From Flavobacterium panacagri (lineage in GTDB: Bacteria > Bacteroidota > Bacteroidia > Flavobacteriales > Flavobacteriaceae), in assembly GCF_030378165.1 (NCBI RefSeq), contig NZ_CP119766.1:1178001-1242000 (forward strand): a stretch of DNA of 64,000 nucleotides, given 5' to 3'. Of this stretch, positions 17,926-27,202 are shown piece by piece. The notes under the pieces were generated by a model that was given only the letters and a program-made list of their open reading frames with translations, was not told where the DNA came from and made no database searches. Every line of letters begins with the position of its first letter. The first letter of the stretch is position 1. The translations under genes and the position numbers were made by a program.

Positions 17926-18446
17926 TATGTTTTATATCCAATCTTCACTCTTTCAGTTTCATTTTCTTTTTTTTCTGTCAATTCATCTAAATAAGAGAAC
18001 ACCAATTCAATATTTTTATCATGATTTTCCAGCTTCTTCTGAATTTGCAGAATATCAACCTTGATTTCGGTTGTGTCCAAAAGCATTTGTCTCACTTTCG
18101 TGAAAATCCTCATAATTTGAATATTGGTTTGGATTGCTTTGTCGCTTTTTAGAACTGTTGAAAGCATAAGAATACCATGTTCTGTGAATGCATACGGTAA
18201 TGTTCTGCTACCGCCCCAACTTGAAGTCGCAATTTGCGACTTCAAGTTTTCAAATTCACTTTCGGAGAGTTGAAACATGAAATCTTCAGGAAATCGTGAT
18301 GAATTTCTTTTTACTTGCTCATTTAATCTTTTTGTTTCTACATCATAAAGAGCTGCTAAATCAAATGCAAACATCACTTTTTGGCCACGGATAAAGTATA
18401 TTTTATTAGAAATTGTTTCTTCAGAAAGTAAAGAGTTGTCGTCCAT
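17925..18446 (-). CDS. ORF6N domain protein
   Basis: The 173-residue protein carries the ORF6N DNA-binding domain over residues 10-105 (KIYFIRGQKVMFAFDLAALY, then NSSRFPEDFMFQLSE and LPYAFTEHGILMLSTVL). The rest is a coiled-coil-like tail. The domain is typical of phage antirepressors and phage-derived regulators, and many Bacteroidota carry solitary copies. The minus-strand -7 element TACATTTG (18469-18476) lies 22 bp before the ATG. Its coding strand holds a perfect palindrome at 18218-18248. No other phage gene is nearby. Confidence 0.85.
   Translation of the reverse strand: MDDNSLLSEETISNKIYFIRGQKVMFAFDLAALYDVETKRLNEQVKRNSSRFPEDFMFQLSESEFENLKSQIATSSWGGSRTLPYAFTEHGILMLSTVLKSDKAIQTNIQIMRIFTKVRQMLLDTTEIKVDILQIQKKLENHDKNIELVFSYLDELTEKKENETERVKIGYKT
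18218..18248. repeat. Intragenic palindrome in the ORF6N gene
   Basis: Two 15-bp arms pair perfectly around one central base. The 15-bp core is identical to that of the terminator palindrome at 17891-17925. The segment codes for NLKSQIATSS, a stretch I believe is normal in ORF6N proteins, so it is not an obvious insertion in the protein. Confidence 0.8.
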
Positions 18447-18490
18447 AAGTTTTTATTTTAAAAAAAAACAAATGTAAGATTTTATTTATT

Positions 18491-19801
18491 TTATAGATAA
18501 GATTTAAATTGTTTTAGCTTTCCTCGATTGGTTCTTTCTAAAACAGTTTTTCTTGTAAATGTGAAGTTTAAATTGGGTTCCAAATACAAATCGATAGCTT
18601 CTTTTATTTTTTGAGTTTGTTCTGAAACTAATGCTTTTTCAGCTACATATTCAATTTCAAAAGTATCAATTTTGGTTTGCTTGATGATAAATTCTTTAAC
18701 ATTTCCGTCGTCTTCGATTATGCTTTTGGTTACATAATAGAATGTCAAACCAGGAGATTTTTTTCCACTTGGTAAAATAGCAACATCATTTGTTCTGCCA
18801 ATCAGTTTTTTTAGAATTGGTTTTTGTGGCGTACTTTTTTCATCCAAAATTCCGATGTCGCCAATTTCATATCGGATAAAAGGATTGGCTTTATTAAAAA
18901 GTGATGTTATCACAATTTTCCCTTCTGTTCCATGTGGAACAGGATTATTGTTTTCATCTAAAATTTCTACGAAAAGGGTTTCAGCATTTACCTGCCATTC
19001 TCCTTGCGGATTTTCGAAAGCAATCAAATCCAATTCTGAAGCTCCATATTCACTAATAATTGAAATGCCGAACTGTTTTTCTAAGAGTTTTTTATCAGAC
19101 TCAAAAAGCATTTCTGAAGTAACAAAACAAGCTTTCAGCGTTGGACAGATTTCTTTTAAAATGACGTTATTCTGTTCCAAAAATTTGGCAAATAATACAA
19201 TCGAACTTGTATAACCATTGATGTAATCGAACTTTTTGGTTCTGAATTTCTGCAGAAACTTTTCAAGAATTTCATCAGATAAGTCAAAAACAGGAAAACG
19301 AAAACGATGTGTCAGGAAATCCTTGAAACGTTCTTTTTTGTATCCAATAAAATCCATTGGAATTCCATAAAAACGCGCCTGATACGAATGATTAAAATCA
19401 ATTCCGAACCAGCCAAATCGCATCATATTGGATGCCCAAGTCAAAGCATGAGAATATTTATCTTTTGCAAAAACAAAGGGAGTTCCGCTCGACCCAGATG
19501 TTTTGTTGAGGTAAATGTTTTTTCTAGAATATCCCTTGGAAAGTCTTTCTTCAAGCGGTTTTTGAAGATTTTGTTTGTTTAAAATCGGCAGATTTTCCCA
19601 ATTTTCGGCAGTTGCATTTCTAGCTAATTCTGCATAAAAGGTATTGTTTTTAAGATGAAAATCAACGATTTCCTTCTTTTTATTTTCAAGAAATGAAGCG
19701 TATTCTTCTTCTGAAAAATGAACAATTTTATCCAATTCGGCTTTGGCTTTCTTTATCGGAAAACCATTTAATTGAAGGGAAAGATCAAAAAGACGAATCA
19801 T
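18491..19801 (-). CDS. Phenylacetate-CoA ligase/CapK-like adenylating enzyme
   Basis: The 436-residue protein of the PaaK/CapK branch of the ANL superfamily has the ATP motif NKTSGSSGTPFVFAKD, the block ISEYGASELDLIAFENPQGE and the hinge region RYEIGDIGILDE. Members activate carboxylic acids; CapK-like ones sit in capsule clusters. The substrate is unknown, but the position next to polysaccharide genes suggests acylation or decoration of a surface glycan. A TATTTTTG -7 element on the minus strand (19821-19828) precedes the start. Confidence 0.8.
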   Translation of the reverse strand: MIRLFDLSLQLNGFPIKKAKAELDKIVHFSEEEYASFLENKKKEIVDFHLKNNTFYAELARNATAENWENLPILNKQNLQKPLEERLSKGYSRKNIYLNKTSGSSGTPFVFAKDKYSHALTWASNMMRFGWFGIDFNHSYQARFYGIPMDFIGYKKERFKDFLTHRFRFPVFDLSDEILEKFLQKFRTKKFDYINGYTSSIVLFAKFLEQNNVILKEICPTLKACFVTSEMLFESDKKLLEKQFGISIISEYGASELDLIAFENPQGEWQVNAETLFVEILDENNNPVPHGTEGKIVITSLFNKANPFIRYEIGDIGILDEKSTPQKPILKKLIGRTNDVAILPSGKKSPGLTFYYVTKSIIEDDGNVKEFIIKQTKIDTFEIEYVAEKALVSEQTQKIKEAIDLYLEPNLNFTFTRKTVLERTNRGKLKQFKSYL

Positions 19802-19936
19802 TTTTCAGAATAATTTTCGTCAAAAATAATGTTTAGGAATTACTAACAGGGCAGAACCAACAATTTTTTGAAGATTTAATTATTTTTTAAGTTCAAAAGC
19901 AAGTATTTTTGCACCACAACTAAATACAACAACACC

Positions 19937-21211
19937 ATGACAATTTTATTATTGGGATCAGGCGGAAGAGAGCATGCATTTGCATGGAAAATGACTCAGA
20001 GTCCGCTTTGCGAAAAACTTTTTGTAGTACCTGGAAATGCAGGAACTGCTGCAATTGCTGAAAACGTGGCAATTTCTGCGACAGATTTTGAAGCCGTAAA
20101 AGCTTTAGTACTTAAAGAAAATATAAGTTTAGTAGTTGTAGGGCCTGAAGATCCATTGGTAAAAGGTATTTACGACTATTTTAAAAACGACGAAAGTTTA
20201 AAACATATTCCAGTAATTGGCCCATCTAAAATTGGTGCTCAATTAGAAGGAAGTAAAGAATTTGCAAAAGAATTCTTGATGAAACACAACATCCCAACTG
20301 CTGCTTATGACAGTTTTACTGCCGAAACAGTTGAAGAAGGATGTAAATTTCTGGAAACATTACAGCCTCCTTATGTTTTAAAAGCAGATGGTTTAGCCGC
20401 TGGAAAAGGAGTGTTGATTATTCAGGATCTTGAAGAAGCAAAAACAGAATTGAGAAATATGCTGGTTCATGCTAAATTTGGAACAGCAAGTGCAAAAGTT
20501 GTAATTGAAGAATTCTTGGACGGAATTGAATTAAGCTGTTTCGTTTTAACTGACGGAAAAAGCTATAAAATACTTCCAACGGCAAAAGATTACAAGCGAA
20601 TTGGAGAAGGAGATACAGGTTTAAACACAGGTGGAATGGGAGCAGTTTCTCCAGTTCCTTATGTAGACGCTGTTTTAATGGAAAAAATTGAAACACGTAT
20701 CGTAAAACCAACAATCGAAGGTTTCCAAAAAGACGGAATTGAATATAAAGGATTTGTATTTATTGGATTAATCAATGTAAAGGGAGAACCAATCGTTATT
20801 GAATACAATGTAAGAATGGGAGATCCTGAAACTGAAGTTGTAGTTCCAAGATTAAAATCTGATTTGGTTGAATTATTTTTATCTGTTGCAGATCAGAAAT
20901 TAGGAGATTTTAATTTAGAAGTTGATCCAAGAAGTGCTACAACTGTAATGGTTGTTTCTGGCGGATATCCTGAAGATTTCGAAAAAGGAAAAGTTATTTC
21001 TGGTTTAGAAAATATTGAAGATTCTATAGTTTTTCACGCAGGTACAAAATTAGATAACGGAAATGTCGTTACTAATGGAGGACGTGTAATTGCTATAACT
21101 TCTTATGGGGATAATTTCCAAGAAGCCATAAAAAAATCTTACCAAAACATAGATAAACTAAGCTTTGATAAGATGTATTTTAGAAAAGATATTGGCTTCG
21201 ATCTAATTTAA
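19937..21211 (+). CDS. purD: Phosphoribosylamine-glycine ligase
   Basis: The 424-residue protein is the second enzyme of de novo purine synthesis. It joins glycine to phosphoribosylamine with ATP. LLLGSGGREHAFAWK at the N-terminus, the ATP-grasp segment VLKADGLAAGKGV, and EYNVRMGDPETEVVVP are diagnostic. The length is standard. A -7 element, TATTTTTG (19904-19911), lies 25 bp upstream. The other pur genes are not adjacent. A strong bidirectional terminator follows. Confidence 0.96.
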   Translation: MTILLLGSGGREHAFAWKMTQSPLCEKLFVVPGNAGTAAIAENVAISATDFEAVKALVLKENISLVVVGPEDPLVKGIYDYFKNDESLKHIPVIGPSKIGAQLEGSKEFAKEFLMKHNIPTAAYDSFTAETVEEGCKFLETLQPPYVLKADGLAAGKGVLIIQDLEEAKTELRNMLVHAKFGTASAKVVIEEFLDGIELSCFVLTDGKSYKILPTAKDYKRIGEGDTGLNTGGMGAVSPVPYVDAVLMEKIETRIVKPTIEGFQKDGIEYKGFVFIGLINVKGEPIVIEYNVRMGDPETEVVVPRLKSDLVELFLSVADQKLGDFNLEVDPRSATTVMVVSGGYPEDFEKGKVISGLENIEDSIVFHAGTKLDNGNVVTNGGRVIAITSYGDNFQEAIKKSYQNIDKLSFDKMYFRKDIGFDLI

Positions 21212-21223
21212 AAGATAAAAGTG

Positions 21224-21258
21224 ACCAGCCCTTAATTAATTTAAGGGTTTGGTTTTTA
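21224..21258. terminator. Terminator between purD and the convergent DUF6341-like gene
   Basis: ACCA-CCCTTAA pairs with TTAAGGG-TTGGT across a small AT loop, followed by T runs. The right edge reaches the stop codon of the convergent gene. Confidence 0.75.
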
Positions 21259-21486
21259 TTTTAAAAATGAGTGAGCTGTTGTATCTTGGTTTTCTGTTCC
21301 AGCATCATCAAAAATGCGTAATTGTTTAATCCAGTAAACGATTGCTGCAGCACAAATGATCATGAAAATCCAGTTAATAGTGTTTGCACCAAACCATGTA
21401 ATTAATTCCAAACGACGTAAAAAGTCAAGAGGAGCAAACAAAATGTTAACGAATAAGTATTGTATTCCTTCAAAAAAAGCTGTCAT
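21256..21486 (-). CDS. Small membrane protein, DUF6341-like
   Basis: The 76-residue protein has one clear membrane helix (WIFMIICAAAIVYWIKQL, residues 39-56) and perhaps a second, amphipathic N-terminal helix. It ends in a short acidic tail. I recall it as DUF6341 of Flavobacteriaceae, where it commonly sits between purD and upp. The function is unknown. The DUF6427-like gene is divergent on the other side. Confidence 0.65.
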   Translation of the reverse strand: MTAFFEGIQYLFVNILFAPLDFLRRLELITWFGANTINWIFMIICAAAIVYWIKQLRIFDDAGTENQDTTAHSFLK

Positions 21487-21628
21487 AATTCTTTAAAATT
21501 ATATGTTATTTATTGTTGTGTAATGCTTTGAAGATAAAATTCGGTTAATCGAATCTTTTTTCAACTTGTTCGGTTTTTCATTTTAAACAAGTATTATCTT
21601 TACAATCACAAAAGTATAAAATATCCTT

Positions 21629-22558
21629 ATGATAACAAGTGTTTTTAAAAAATCTACGCCATTAAATTATTCATTGGTTGTAATTTTAATACTGGTTTTC
21701 TTTTTTATGTTCCAAATTAAAGACCCGTCTTGGGTTACTTCTTATTTTTTGGCTTTCCAAAAAGTGAGTTTGTTATGCTTTATTTTGGCTTCTTTTTTTA
21801 TGGTAAATTTTATCGTAAAAAAGAACGGACTTAGTAAAGACAATGGCTACGCGATATTTTTTTACTTATTGTTTCTTTTATTTTTTCCAACCCTATTTAA
21901 CAATCCAAATGTTATTTACGCCAACTTTTTTATTTTGTTGGCAGTTCGAAGATTGATTTCGCTTCAATCACTTAAAGCTTCAAAAGAAAAAATATTTGAT
22001 GCCTCTTTTTGGATTTTTGTAGCTGCTTTATTTCAATTTTGGAGTGTACTTTTCTTAGTATTAGTATTTATTTCGATTATTTTCCACGTTTCAAGAGATT
22101 ACAGAAACTGGGTTTTACCTTTTATTGCACTCTTAGCAGTAGCAATATTATTTTATATGACTTCTTTAATTTTAAATATTGATGCTGTAGCTTTTTTCCA
22201 AGAGAGAGCTGTAGTTGATTTTAGAATTGATTATTTCAAGAATAATTATGAAAACGGAGCACTTTCAATTTATACTGCTGTAGCTCTATTTTTTGTAACA
22301 TCAATGTTGATGACGTTGTCAAACAGACCGCAGATTGTACATTCTTCTTATAAGAAAATTGTAGCTTACTTTTTTATTGCGGCGTTTGTTTATATTATTT
22401 CACCAAATAAAAGCAACGATTTATTGCTGTTCAGCATTGCGCCACTAGCCATTATGGCAACAAGTCATGTAGAATATATGCAGCAAAAATTGAATAACGA
22501 AATTGTGTTTTATATATTGATTGCCTGCAGTTTATTTACATTCTTTTCGCAATTATAA
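21629..22558 (+). CDS. Polytopic membrane protein, DUF6427-like
   Basis: The 309-residue protein has about nine hydrophobic helices and few charged stretches. I recall this as the family DUF6427 next to upp in Flavobacteriaceae. No catalytic motif is visible. The near-consensus TATCTTTA at 21595-21602 may be the -7 element. Its stop codon and that of upp share the six bases TTATAA at 22553-22558. Confidence 0.6.
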   Translation: MITSVFKKSTPLNYSLVVILILVFFFMFQIKDPSWVTSYFLAFQKVSLLCFILASFFMVNFIVKKNGLSKDNGYAIFFYLLFLLFFPTLFNNPNVIYANFFILLAVRRLISLQSLKASKEKIFDASFWIFVAALFQFWSVLFLVLVFISIIFHVSRDYRNWVLPFIALLAVAILFYMTSLILNIDAVAFFQERAVVDFRIDYFKNNYENGALSIYTAVALFFVTSMLMTLSNRPQIVHSSYKKIVAYFFIAAFVYIISPNKSNDLLLFSIAPLAIMATSHVEYMQQKLNNEIVFYILIACSLFTFFSQL

Positions 22559-23206
22559 TTTGCTTCCATAAGCAAGATCACCAGCATCACCAAGACCTGG
22601 AACAATGTAGTTTTTCTCGTTTAGTTTTTCGTCTAAAGAAGCAACCCACAAATGACAATTTTCGGGTAGATTTTTTTCTAAGTGAGCAATTCCTTCTGGA
22701 GCAGCGATAACGACCACTATATGAAATTCTGTTGGAGCTGCATTTTCAAGTAATTTTTTATGAACAGCCACTATAGATTGTCCTGTTGCCAGCATAGGAT
22801 CCAGAAGCAGAACCGTCTTATTATTTAGGTTCGAAATAGCTTGATATTCCACTAAAATTTCAAAATCATCACCACCATTTGGATGATGTCTGCAGGCCGA
22901 AACAAAACTATTTTCAGCATGATCAAAGTAATTCAGAAAACCGTTATGCAGCGGTAAACCAGCTCTTAAAATAGGACACAGAACTAAGTCAGTTTCTATT
23001 TCTGTTGTTTTTTTAATGCCCAACGGAGTCTGAATTTCCACATTTTTATAAGGTAAAATTTTGCTTAATTCATACGCCATAATCTCACCAATGCGTTCAA
23101 TATTTCGTCTAAAACGCATGCTGTCATTCTGAACATTGACATTTCTAATCTGTCCAAGAAAATGATTTAAAACACTGTTATTTTCAGAGATATAATGAAT
23201 TTTCAT
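22553..23206 (-). CDS. upp: Uracil phosphoribosyltransferase
   Basis: The 217-residue protein salvages uracil to UMP with PRPP. LLLDPMLATGQSIVAVHKKL is the PRPP loop, PILRAGLPLHNGFLNYF fits the family, and the C-terminal GLGDAGDLAYGS is the uracil-binding end. The length is usual. It ends on the TTATAA shared with the convergent membrane protein gene and is divergent from the DUF4254 gene. Confidence 0.94.
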   Translation of the reverse strand: MKIHYISENNSVLNHFLGQIRNVNVQNDSMRFRRNIERIGEIMAYELSKILPYKNVEIQTPLGIKKTTEIETDLVLCPILRAGLPLHNGFLNYFDHAENSFVSACRHHPNGGDDFEILVEYQAISNLNNKTVLLLDPMLATGQSIVAVHKKLLENAAPTEFHIVVVIAAPEGIAHLEKNLPENCHLWVASLDEKLNEKNYIVPGLGDAGDLAYGSKL

Positions 23207-23317
23207 GATGAAATTTTAATTTATTAACGGATAAAAAATAGAAAACGAAAAATAATTGCTTTTCTTCGCAGCATAAAAGTATAAAAAGTATCTTTGTATA
23301 TCTAAAAAAATAAAGGC

Positions 23318-23923
23318 ATGTTTTCAAAATTAGCATATTCGGTTTTCGAACAAAGCATTATAGATTATCACAAATTTGATAATGTAGATCAACCGATCAA
23401 TAATCCATATCCAAAAGATAAATTTGAACATTTATTATATCTAAAAAATTGGATTGATACCGTTCAATGGCATTTTGAAGATATTATTCGTGATCCGCAG
23501 ATTGATCCTGTTGCCGCTTTAACTTTGAAAAGAAGAATCGATGCTTCAAACCAAGAGCGTACTGATATGGTGGAGTATATCGATAGCTATTTTTTACAAA
23601 AATACAGTAATGTAAAGGTAAAAGACGGGGCAAAAATTAATTCTGAAAGTCCAGCTTGGGCATTTGACAGATTGTCTATTTTAGCTTTAAAAATTTATCA
23701 TATGCATGAAGAAGCTACACGTGTAGAAGCTTCACAAGAACACAGAGATAAATGCCAAGAAAAATTAAATGTACTTTTAGAACAAAGAACAGATTTATCT
23801 ACAGCAATTGAAGAATTATTGACAGATATCGAAAACGGAGATAAATTCATGAAAGTGTACAAACAAATGAAAATGTACAACGATGATGAATTGAACCCAG
23901 TTTTATATCAAAATAAGAAATAA
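23318..23923 (+). CDS. DUF4254 family protein
   Basis: The 201-residue soluble helical protein has conserved W/H/D positions (LKNWIDTVQWHFEDIIRDPQ, then LKRRIDASNQERTDMVEYID), as in DUF4254. The biochemical role is unknown. A TATCTTTG -7 element (23289-23296) lies 22 bp before the ATG. The GT9 gene starts two bases after its stop, so the two are co-transcribed, which points to envelope glycan work. Confidence 0.75.
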   Translation: MFSKLAYSVFEQSIIDYHKFDNVDQPINNPYPKDKFEHLLYLKNWIDTVQWHFEDIIRDPQIDPVAALTLKRRIDASNQERTDMVEYIDSYFLQKYSNVKVKDGAKINSESPAWAFDRLSILALKIYHMHEEATRVEASQEHRDKCQEKLNVLLEQRTDLSTAIEELLTDIENGDKFMKVYKQMKMYNDDELNPVLYQNKK

Positions 23924-23924
23924 T

Positions 23925-24977
23925 TTGGCAGAGTTGTCCAACAACAAAATCAAACATATAGCCGTCATGAGACTATCCGCAATGGGAGATGTCGCCATGA
24001 CGGTTCCTGTTTTACGTGCTTTTGTAAAACAATATCCGACAGTAAAACTGACGATTATTTCCCGTCCTTTTTTCAAACCATTTTTTGATGGAATTCCTAA
24101 TCTGGAGTTTTTTGCTTTTGATGAAAAAGAAAGACACAAAGGATTTTCTGGACTTTTACGATTATTTAGCGATGTGAAAAAATTGAAGATTGATGCTTTT
24201 GGAGATCTTCACAATGTTTTACGATCTAAGGTTGTGAGTTTACTTTTTGCTTTAAGCGGCAAAAAAAGAGCAACTGTTGATAAAGGAAGAGACGGAAAAA
24301 AAGAACTGACAAGAGCTGAAAATAAAGCTTTTAAACAGTTGCCAACGATGTTCGAAAGACATGTAAAAGTGTTTTCAGAACTTGGTTTTCCGTTAAATTT
24401 ATCTAATCCAGTATTTCCTGAAAAGGCAGTTTTAAATGCTGATATTCTAGAAATCATTGGAAATCAAAATCAAAAATTAATTGGAATTGCTCCTTTCGCA
24501 CAATACGATTCTAAAGTTTATCCTTTGGATTTAATGCAAGAAGTGATTGCAAAATTAGCTGAAAATCAGACATATAAAATTTTACTTTTTGGAGGAGGAA
24601 AAAAAGAAATTGAAATTTTAGATTCACTTGCACAGCCTTTTGAAAATGTAATCAATATGGCTGGAAAAATTAAGTTTCAGCAGGAATTGCAGTTAATCAG
24701 CAATCTTGATGTGATGCTTTCTATGGATTCTGGAAATGCACATATCGCGGCTATGCTTGGAGTAAAAGTAGTTACGCTTTGGGGAGCTACTCATCCATAT
24801 GCTGGATTTTTACCTTTCAACCAAAGTTTAGAAAATACGTTAACTTCAGATCGAAGTCAATATCCAAAACTGCCAACTTCTGTTTATGGAAACAAAATTG
24901 TTGAAGGTTATGAGAATGCTATGAGGACAATTTTGCCACAGAAGGTTGTTGACAAGGTTGAAGAACAGTTTTCATAA
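23925..24977 (+). CDS. Family 9 glycosyltransferase (heptosyltransferase-like)
   Basis: The 350-residue GT9 protein has VMRLSAMGDVAMTVPVLRAF at the N-terminus and LDVMLSMDSGNAHIAAMLG and KVVTLWGATHPYAGF in the donor-binding C-terminal half, as in WaaC/WaaF/RfaF. It would add a heptose or other sugar to the LPS core. The start is TTG at 23925, right after the DUF4254 stop; a second TTG at 23934 is possible. A strong terminator follows. Confidence 0.85.
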   Translation: MAELSNNKIKHIAVMRLSAMGDVAMTVPVLRAFVKQYPTVKLTIISRPFFKPFFDGIPNLEFFAFDEKERHKGFSGLLRLFSDVKKLKIDAFGDLHNVLRSKVVSLLFALSGKKRATVDKGRDGKKELTRAENKAFKQLPTMFERHVKVFSELGFPLNLSNPVFPEKAVLNADILEIIGNQNQKLIGIAPFAQYDSKVYPLDLMQEVIAKLAENQTYKILLFGGGKKEIEILDSLAQPFENVINMAGKIKFQQELQLISNLDVMLSMDSGNAHIAAMLGVKVVTLWGATHPYAGFLPFNQSLENTLTSDRSQYPKLPTSVYGNKIVEGYENAMRTILPQKVVDKVEEQFS

Positions 24978-24983
24978 AAATCA

Positions 24984-25016
24984 AAAAACTTCTCTTTATG
25001 GAGAAGTTTTTTTTTA
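24984..25016. terminator. Bidirectional terminator after the GT9 gene
   Basis: AAAACTTCTC pairs with GAGAAGTTTT around a five-to-six-base loop, with a T run after and an A run before. It serves both the GT9 gene and the convergent gene at 25021. Confidence 0.85.
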
Positions 25017-25020
25017 ATTG

Positions 25021-25455
25021 TTAAGCAATATTTTTACTTAAATCGTATTGTTCATTAGAATCAAGGAAAGAATATCCTAGTGTTTTTTTTCTTTTTTTGT
25101 TTACTATAATGGTCACAAAGTTATTTTTGTCTTCGGTAGACAATAGAATATGTTCAAATTTTTCAGACGAATCTCTGTAAATTTTATAAATTAAATCGTG
25201 GTCTTTAATTTTCTTAGATAAAACTTTAGCCGATTTAAGTCTGCTTACATAAGGCCAGATATTAAAAATATTTGAATCTGTTTTTTTTACTTCTACCATT
25301 TTTTCGGTCAAAGTTGAATTGTATTTTTCTCTTTCAAGCAACTTTGGGCCTTTTCTGTTTTTCATTTTTAGAATAACTGCCAGAACGCATAGCGCAGCAG
25401 TTACAACGAGCATAATAGATAGGTATAGATGAAAGTGTTGTACGTGAGCTGTCAT
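25021..25455 (-). CDS. Unrecognised membrane-anchored protein
   Basis: I do not recognise this 144-residue protein. One membrane helix lies at about residues 11-29 (LSIMLVVTAALCVLAVILKM), followed by a basic linker and a compact region of about 90 residues with alternating strands and helices (FEHILLSTEDKNNFVTIIVN). A single-pass inner-membrane protein with a cytosolic domain is likely. It is preceded by a 141-bp intergenic region and is probably transcribed alone. Confidence 0.6.
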   Translation of the reverse strand: MTAHVQHFHLYLSIMLVVTAALCVLAVILKMKNRKGPKLLEREKYNSTLTEKMVEVKKTDSNIFNIWPYVSRLKSAKVLSKKIKDHDLIYKIYRDSSEKFEHILLSTEDKNNFVTIIVNKKRKKTLGYSFLDSNEQYDLSKNIA

Positions 25456-25596
25456 GATATTTAAGGTTTAAATGTTTGACAAATTTTGATTGAGCTCTAC
25501 AAATTCTCAAACTAGTGAGATTGAGATTACCATAATTACACCTCTAATTTAATGAAAATTTGGCAATATTTTGATAAAATTTTGCTTTTATTTCAA

Positions 25597-25905
25597 TTAG
25601 AGCCAAATTTTTTCATCACGACAGCGACGGTAAATATAACTTTTTAGATTTGCAATTGTTTGCTGATAATCGGGTGCATCATAACCATATCGTTCATGTT
25701 CCATTTGTTTTCTCTCAATGGCATCACATCCTTTTATTACTTCTTTAATCATATCGAGCAAGGCAAGTTCTTTATTGTCAGTCTTTTGAAATTTAAATTC
25801 AACAATCTCATCCTGAAGCTCTTCACAATAATCAACCAATTTCACAACTTCTGGTTCATCCAAAAGATATTCTTTGTTCCTAAAAATTTCTCGTACTGAT
25901 TTCAT
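25597..25905 (-). CDS. Unrecognised small helical protein
   Basis: The 102-residue acidic, helical protein (DEPEVVKLVDYCEELQDEIV, then IERKQMEHERYGYDAPDYQQ and a RRCRDEKIWL end) has no signal peptide or membrane helix. The codon pattern and composition fit a real gene, and the ends are well placed between a terminator and an AT spacer. I see no motif that gives a function. Confidence 0.6.
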   Translation of the reverse strand: MKSVREIFRNKEYLLDEPEVVKLVDYCEELQDEIVEFKFQKTDNKELALLDMIKEVIKGCDAIERKQMEHERYGYDAPDYQQTIANLKSYIYRRCRDEKIWL

Positions 25906-25957
25906 TTATAAATATTAAAAATTCCAAATTCCAAATTTGGCAAATTTAAATTAAATA

Positions 25958-25999
25958 AAAAAAATCCAAATTCCGGTTTAATTTGGAATTTGGATTTTT
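25958..25999 (-). terminator. Terminator of the ferredoxin-reductase gene
   Basis: Arms 25961-25974 and 25985-25998 (AAAATCCAAATTCC and its complement) enclose a 10-base loop. On the minus strand a T run follows. The left flank repeats parts of the arm (ATTCCAAATTCCAAATTTGG at 25921-25940). Confidence 0.8.
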
Positions 26000-26021
26000 A
26001 TATTTTGGAATTTCTCAAAGA

Positions 26022-27074
26022 TTAAACATCGTCGTAATCTACATAGATAGTATCTGATGTTGGATGTGCCTGACAAGTTAAAATTAAACCTTCGGCAATT
26101 TCACTATCAGTTAAAATAGAGTTTTTCGTCATTTCGGCAGTTCCTGTTGTAACACGTCCTAAACAGCTGCTGCAGATACCGCCTTGACAAGAGTAAGGAG
26201 CGTCAACGCCTTGTTTTAGAGCAGCATCAAGAATAGTCTGTTTTTTAGACATTTCAAAAGTAGTTTCTTCATCATCTACTAAAACTGTAATTTTTGTATG
26301 TCCTTCCTGAGAACCTTGAATTACATGTTCTTCAGAAGAAGAGGTGAAAAGCTCAAACTTAATTGCAGATTCTTTTACATTTTTTTCTTTCAGAATATCA
26401 GAAACAGTGTTGATCATTTCTTCTGGTCCGCACAAGTAGAATTTATCAAACTGTAATTCTTTATGTTTGTTGTTTAAAACAAAATTCACAGCCGATTTCT
26501 CAATTCTTCCAAACAAAGCATTTTCAGCTTTTGCCTGACTAAATACATAATGTACAAAAAATCTGCCTACATATTGTAATTGTAAGTCATGAAGTTCTTG
26601 ATGAAAGATGGTGTTTTCAGGTGTTTTGTTTCCGTAAACCAATACAAATGAACTCTTTGGTTCATTTTTTAAAACCGATTTTATAATAGAAAGAACTGGA
26701 GTAATTCCGCTTCCTGCAACAAAAGCCGCATAATTTCTTTGTCTTTCGGCATCTGGTTCAAAAGTAAATTTACCTTCTGGTTGTCCTACTTCAAGAACAT
26801 CTCCAGCTTTTAGTTTTGTATTGGCAAACTGAGAAAAAAGACCATTTTTTACTGCTTTGACAGCAATTCTTAATTCACCGCTCTCTGGTGCTGAACAAAT
26901 AGAATAAGCTCGTCTAATTTCTTGGTTATCAATAGTAAGTTTGAGATTTATATATTGACCAGCTATAAATTTATAATCTGGTTTAAGTTCTTCAGGAACA
27001 TTAAACAATATAGAAACAGCATCGGCAGTCTCGCGTTTAACTTCTTTTATTATTAATTTTAAAAATGAAGGCAT
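26022..27074 (-). CDS. Ferredoxin-type NAD(P)H oxidoreductase (PaaE/HCP-reductase type)
   Basis: The 350-residue two-part protein has an FNR-like module (RAYSICSAPESGEL for FAD, GSGITPVLSIIKSVL and YLCGPEEMINTVSD for NAD(P)H) and a C-terminal plant-type 2Fe-2S domain with four cysteines: CQGGICSSC, and the fourth in LTCQAHP. This order is that of PaaE and similar electron-transfer reductases. No oxygenase genes lie nearby, so the partner is unknown. The -7 element TACTTTTG on the minus strand (27090-27097) lies close to the start. Confidence 0.88.
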   Translation of the reverse strand: MPSFLKLIIKEVKRETADAVSILFNVPEELKPDYKFIAGQYINLKLTIDNQEIRRAYSICSAPESGELRIAVKAVKNGLFSQFANTKLKAGDVLEVGQPEGKFTFEPDAERQRNYAAFVAGSGITPVLSIIKSVLKNEPKSSFVLVYGNKTPENTIFHQELHDLQLQYVGRFFVHYVFSQAKAENALFGRIEKSAVNFVLNNKHKELQFDKFYLCGPEEMINTVSDILKEKNVKESAIKFELFTSSSEEHVIQGSQEGHTKITVLVDDEETTFEMSKKQTILDAALKQGVDAPYSCQGGICSSCLGRVTTGTAEMTKNSILTDSEIAEGLILTCQAHPTSDTIYVDYDDV

Positions 27075-27202
27075 GATCTAATTTTTCTGCAAAAGTAGCA
27101 AACCACTATTAAATGTTTGGTACTAAATTATTTTTTTTAACTTTTTTTGTAACGTTTTCCTACATTTGGTCTCTTACTACAAAAATACTAAAACTATAAA
27201 CC

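Noticed and set aside
18218..18248. Palindrome as a recent insertion into the ORF6N gene
   Set aside because: The peptide it codes appears normal for the family, so no insertion into the protein can be claimed.
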